Source: Flavobacteriaceae bacterium
GTDB taxonomy: Bacteria > Bacteroidota > Bacteroidia > Flavobacteriales > Flavobacteriaceae
Assembly (NCBI GenBank): GCA_013003145.1
Contig: JABDLH010000166.1
Location: forward strand, 1-9,409
Direction of reading: 5' to 3'
DNA length: 9,409 nucleotides
The translations under genes and the position numbers were made by a program. Positions 6,112-9,409 of this stretch are shown one piece after another (positions within the stretch are counted from its first letter, which is position 1; each line of letters begins with the position of its first letter). The notes under the pieces are model-generated. The model was not told the DNA's origin. It was given only the letters and a program-made list of their open reading frames with translations, and did not search any database.

Positions 6112-7284
6112 ATGAAAAACGTTTTATATATACCCCTTGCCCTTCTGCTACTGGCCGCTTGTGGTGATTCTAAGGAACAATCGGTAGACGATATGATCTC
6201 TGATGGTAATCTCGAAACCCTCCGAACTCGCCGCAGTAATATTTCAGAACAGCAAAGATCACTGGAGGCAGATATTGCCAAATTGGATTCAGCGATTGCA
6301 CTGCTGTCTGATGAGGAAAACTATCCCTTGGTATCTACGATAGAGGCAACTGTTGCACCATTTAATCATTTCCTGGAATTACAGGGAGATGTCAAAACAA
6401 GGCAGAACGTCCTGGTTTACCCGGAAATGGGTGGAACCCTGGATCGGATCCTGGTTGCAGAAGGTCAGCGCGTTCAGAAAGGACAAGTACTGGCAAGGAT
6501 CGATGATGGAGGGATGTCGAGCCAGCTTGGCCAACTCCGGACCCAGGCAGAATTAGCTAAAACCACTTTTGAACGTCAAAAGCGTCTGTGGGATCAGAAT
6601 ATAGGATCGGAGATCCAATACCTGCAGGCCAAAGCTAATTATGAAGCCCAGAAGGATGCTGTATCACAGGCAGAAAGTCAGTTAGGAAAATCTACCATTC
6701 GCGCTCCTTTTTCAGGCATCGTGGATGACGTGATCAAGGATGAAGGAACCGTTGTAGCCCCCGGGCCAGGATCTGAAGTATTCCGTATTGTTAACCTGTC
6801 TGATATGTATATAGAAGTCGAGGTGCCTGAACGCTACGTGGGTAGTGTTACCGAAGGGAAGGAAGTAAAAGTCTTCTTCCCGGTTCTCGGGGACAGCATC
6901 ACCACCAAGGTGAGGACTACAGGGAATTTTATAAATCCCAACAACCGTTCTTTCACCGTAGAGATCCCAGTTCCCAATAAGCAAGATAAGATTAAGCCCA
7001 ACCTGACGGCCAGGGTCATGATCAATGATTATACTAATGAAGAAGCCATCCTGATCCCACAGAGTATCATCTCTGAAAACGCGGAAGGCGAGCAATATAC
7101 CTACCTGGCGGCCGATCCAGAGAACGGGAATGCAATTGCGAGAAGATCGATCATCACCACAGGGCTTACCCAGGGCAATGAAGTTGAGATTCTCAGCGGG
7201 TTAAAAGCCGGGGACCAGGTGATCAAGGAAGGAGCACGTAGTGTAAAGGACGGGCAGAAAGTAGAATTACTAAACCAGGAATAG
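6112..7284 (+). CDS. RND efflux periplasmic adaptor (membrane fusion protein), lipoprotein
   Basis: A 390-residue adaptor joining the RND permease to the outer-membrane channel. I start it at the ATG at 6112, because MKNVLYIPLALLLLAAC is a compact lipoprotein signal with lipobox LAAC and C17 as lipidation site. A TTG at 6091 that overlaps the upstream TGA would add seven polar residues before it. Order of parts: lipobox; an unusual heptad-like helix (about 27-66); first lipoyl half GTLDRILVAEGQRVQKGQVLARID (108-131 region); alpha hairpin (about 134-192); second lipoyl half STIRAPFSGIVDDVI (194-208); beta-barrel (about 230-305); membrane-proximal domain to the end with GLKAGDQVI at 363-371. 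The anchor is probably the outer leaflet of the inner membrane. It is immediately followed by the permease (TAG then ATG), and AGGA at 7277-7280 may help initiate that gene. Confidence 0.93.
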   Translation: MKNVLYIPLALLLLAACGDSKEQSVDDMISDGNLETLRTRRSNISEQQRSLEADIAKLDSAIALLSDEENYPLVSTIEATVAPFNHFLELQGDVKTRQNVLVYPEMGGTLDRILVAEGQRVQKGQVLARIDDGGMSSQLGQLRTQAELAKTTFERQKRLWDQNIGSEIQYLQAKANYEAQKDAVSQAESQLGKSTIRAPFSGIVDDVIKDEGTVVAPGPGSEVFRIVNLSDMYIEVEVPERYVGSVTEGKEVKVFFPVLGDSITTKVRTTGNFINPNNRSFTVEIPVPNKQDKIKPNLTARVMINDYTNEEAILIPQSIISENAEGEQYTYLAADPENGNAIARRSIITTGLTQGNEVEILSGLKAGDQVIKEGARSVKDGQKVELLNQE

Positions 7285-9409
7285 ATGAGCAAACAACAAA
7301 AGAATGCGAATAAGGAATTCTGGCTGTCTTCCTGGGCTATTGATAACCCCTCGGTCATCTATGTGATGATCGGTTTGTTCCTGTTTATCGGGATCAGCTC
7401 CTACAACGCGCTTCCTCGGGAAGATTTCCCTGAGATCGTGGAGACCAAAGTGTACATCAGTACCCCCTACCCCGGGAATACCGCCGAAGACATAGAACGA
7501 TTGATCACAGATCCCCTGGAAGAACGACTTAAGAATGTCAGTAACCTGGTAGAGATCACCTCAACATCCCAGGAAGATTATTCGGTGATCACCGTAGAAT
7601 TTGACGAGGATATTTCTGTTGATGCAGCCAAACTGAAGGTCAAGGATGAAGTGGATGCGGAAAAGGCAAGCGAGGATTGGCCCACTTTTAACGGGGCTAA
7701 GGTAGAACCCAATGTGTTTGACCTGAACCTGTCTGAAGAATACCCCATCATGAACATCAACTTCACCGGTGATTACCCGGTGGAGAAACTCAAGGAGTTT
7801 GCCGAATATATGGAAGATGAGATCGAGGATATGCCCGAGATCAAGAAGGTAGATATTCGTGGTGCCCAGGAAAAAGAGGTAGAAGTAGCGGTAGATATTT
7901 ATAAAATGATGGCCGCCAAGGTCAGCTTTAACGATGTTATCCAGGCCATTGCCAATGGGAACATGACCATGTCTGCAGGCAACCTGAAAACTGCCAGCCA
8001 GAGACGAACCATCAGGGTGCTGGGCGAGATTGAAAATCCTGCCGCCCTGGAGAATTTCGTCGTAAAGTCAGAGAATGGTAATGCCGTCTACCTGAAGGAT
8101 ATCGCCAGTGTATCTTTTGACGAAGAAGATAAGACCACCTACGCGAGAGAATTTGGTGAAAGCGTCGTCATGCTGGATATTAAGAAGCGTGCCGGGAAGA
8201 ATGCTATTGCCGCGGCAGACCAGATCAAAGCACTGGTCAAGGATTTACAGGAAAATTATTACCCGGCAGACCTTCATATCTCGATTGCAAACGATTCATC
8301 AACCCGGACCCTTAACCAGGTTGACGACCTGGTCAACAATATCATCTTTGGTATACTGCTGGTCGTTACCGTACTGATGTTCTTCTTAGGCTTCAGGAAT
8401 GCGCTCTTTGTAGGGTTCGCTATCCCGATGTCTATGTTCATGTCCTTTATGATCTTATCGGTATTGGGCTACACCCTGAACACCATGATCCTTTTTGGAA
8501 TGATCATGGGACTTGGGATGTTGGTAGATAATGGTATCGTCGTGGTAGAGAATGTATATCGTCTTATGGAAGACGAAGGCATGTCCAGGGTAGAGGCCGC
8601 TAAGAAAGGAATTGGAGAGATTGCTTTTCCCATCATTATCTCTACCCTTACCACGGTAGCCGCATTTGTACCCCTTGGCCTGTGGCCGGGGATCTTCGGG
8701 CAGTTTATGATTTATTTCCCCATCACCTTGTCTGTAGTACTGGGATCCTCTCTTTTTGTAGCCATTTTTATGAACTCCATGCTGGTTTCCCAGTTTATGG
8801 ACACAGGGGAGAAAGAACTCACCCGTAAACAATTGATTCGCGTGAGCATCATCCTCGTCGGGCTTGGGGTCTTTATCATGATTCTCGGTGGCCCCGTACG
8901 CGGGTTTGGTACGGTTATGATCCTTACCGCCATCATGTTCTGGGTTTATAAATACTTTATCAAACGTTGGGCAAGTAATTTCCAGAACAACACCATGAGC
9001 CGTTTTGAGAATTGGTATGAAAAACGCCTGAAGCATGCGCTTAGAGGCAAGAATGTATACTGGTATTTTGGGGTGACCTTCTTAATGCTTATCGCGGTGT
9101 TTATGCTCTTTGGTATGTCTGTGGGAAGCGGCCGGACCAAGATCGAATTCTTCCCGGACAATATCCCGAACGAGATATACGTGTATATAGAATATCCTCA
9201 GGGTACTTCTATAGAGAAAACCAACGAGATAACCCAGGATATTGAAAGACGAGTATATGCTATCGCTAACCGGGATAAGTATACAAACGGTGAGGAGAAT
9301 TACCTGGTAGCCTCAGCAGTTTCACAGGTGGGTGAAGGTGCAGGGAATCCGTTTACTGATGGCGGCTCTTCCGCAGAAATGCCCCATCGGGGAAAAGTGA
9401 CCTTATCCA
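7285..9409 (+). CDS. RND efflux transporter permease (AcrB/HAE-like), 3' end outside window
   Basis: An open frame of 708 codons from ATG 7285 to the window edge, encoding roughly the first two thirds of a proton-driven inner-membrane pump. TM1 is at about 23-41. The first periplasmic porter loop (about 44-350) contains PYPGNTAEDIERLITDPLEE (61-80), the family's entry motif. TM2-TM6 cover about 353-500. TM4 carries GLGMLVDNGIVVVENV (409-424), in which D415 matches AcrB D407 and N416 replaces D408. Unlike AcrB, two further hydrophobic segments (about 518-534 and 541-559) follow TM6 before the amphipathic helix SRFENWYEKRLKHAL and TM7 (about 594-614). The second porter loop begins with IEFFPDNIPNEIYVYIEYPQGTS. 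The gene starts directly after the adaptor stop and is the last visible member of the tetR-OMF-adaptor-RND operon. Substrate (drug, lipid, metal) is not decided; the lack of CusA-like methionine pairs in the visible part slightly favours organic substrates. Confidence 0.93.
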   Translation, partial: MSKQQKNANKEFWLSSWAIDNPSVIYVMIGLFLFIGISSYNALPREDFPEIVETKVYISTPYPGNTAEDIERLITDPLEERLKNVSNLVEITSTSQEDYSVITVEFDEDISVDAAKLKVKDEVDAEKASEDWPTFNGAKVEPNVFDLNLSEEYPIMNINFTGDYPVEKLKEFAEYMEDEIEDMPEIKKVDIRGAQEKEVEVAVDIYKMMAAKVSFNDVIQAIANGNMTMSAGNLKTASQRRTIRVLGEIENPAALENFVVKSENGNAVYLKDIASVSFDEEDKTTYAREFGESVVMLDIKKRAGKNAIAAADQIKALVKDLQENYYPADLHISIANDSSTRTLNQVDDLVNNIIFGILLVVTVLMFFLGFRNALFVGFAIPMSMFMSFMILSVLGYTLNTMILFGMIMGLGMLVDNGIVVVENVYRLMEDEGMSRVEAAKKGIGEIAFPIIISTLTTVAAFVPLGLWPGIFGQFMIYFPITLSVVLGSSLFVAIFMNSMLVSQFMDTGEKELTRKQLIRVSIILVGLGVFIMILGGPVRGFGTVMILTAIMFWVYKYFIKRWASNFQNNTMSRFENWYEKRLKHALRGKNVYWYFGVTFLMLIAVFMLFGMSVGSGRTKIEFFPDNIPNEIYVYIEYPQGTSIEKTNEITQDIERRVYAIANRDKYTNGEENYLVASAVSQVGEGAGNPFTDGGSSAEMPHRGKVTLS

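Noticed and set aside
6712..7095. 127-codon minus-strand open frame
   Set aside because: Complement of the beta-barrel part of the membrane fusion protein, with no features of its own.
8455..9036. 193-codon open frame on the minus strand, rich in H, K, D, G and N
   Set aside because: It lies wholly inside the RND permease frame, which shows clear family motifs; its composition is what the complement of hydrophobic membrane codons gives, and it has no promoter or recognisable domain.

Overview
The window looks like ordinary chromosome from a Bacteroidota bacterium, most likely a pigmented marine-type member of the Flavobacteriia. This rests on promoters of the TTG-N17-23-TAnnTTTG type in front of several genes, weak or absent Shine-Dalgarno sequences, a lipoprotein-type RND adaptor with an LAAC lipobox, and a lycopene cyclase of the flavobacterial kind. 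No mobile element, phage gene, CRISPR array, rRNA or tRNA is visible. No gene-free stretch exceeds about 210 bases.

Layout. (1) Positions 1-1684, minus strand, read right to left: a DtxR/MntR-type metal-sensing repressor (1684-1022, GTG start) overlaps a ZIP metal transporter (1025-204) by ATGA. It is followed by the signal peptide and N-terminus of an exported protein, probably an S9 peptidase, cut by the left window edge (113-1). (2) Positions 1685-1892: intergenic region with a textbook Bacteroidota promoter for the repressor, a perfect 7-bp inverted repeat next to its -33 element, and a partial second copy over the -7 element. (3) Positions 1893-4006: isoprenoid/carotenoid pair, a CrtY-type lycopene cyclase (+) and a short-chain polyprenyl (probably geranylgeranyl) diphosphate synthase (-), convergent with stop codons overlapping by four bases. 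(4) Positions 4007-4154: divergent promoters of the prenyl synthase and a TetR regulator. The TetR promoter is embedded in a long inverted repeat that is a good operator candidate. (5) Positions 4155-9409+: a tightly packed operon, tetR - outer-membrane factor (TolC-like) - lipoprotein membrane-fusion adaptor - RND inner-membrane permease. The permease runs off the right edge after 708 codons.

How they work together. The repressor/ZIP pair is a self-contained metal homeostasis unit: the repressor should bind its own promoter when metal is plentiful and limit ZIP synthesis. The prenyl synthase would supply C20 precursor, and the cyclase closes the rings of lycopene to give beta-carotene. The remaining carotenoid genes (crtB, crtI, crtZ) are not in the window. 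The four-gene operon encodes a complete tripartite efflux pump plus its regulator; its substrate cannot be read from sequence.

I do not see a previously undescribed system. The points worth a second look are the TetR operator architecture, the DtxR operator pair and unusual metal-site residues, an extra transmembrane hairpin plus an Asp-to-Asn change in the RND permease, an extra N-terminal coiled coil in the adaptor, and the overlapping convergent carotenoid genes.
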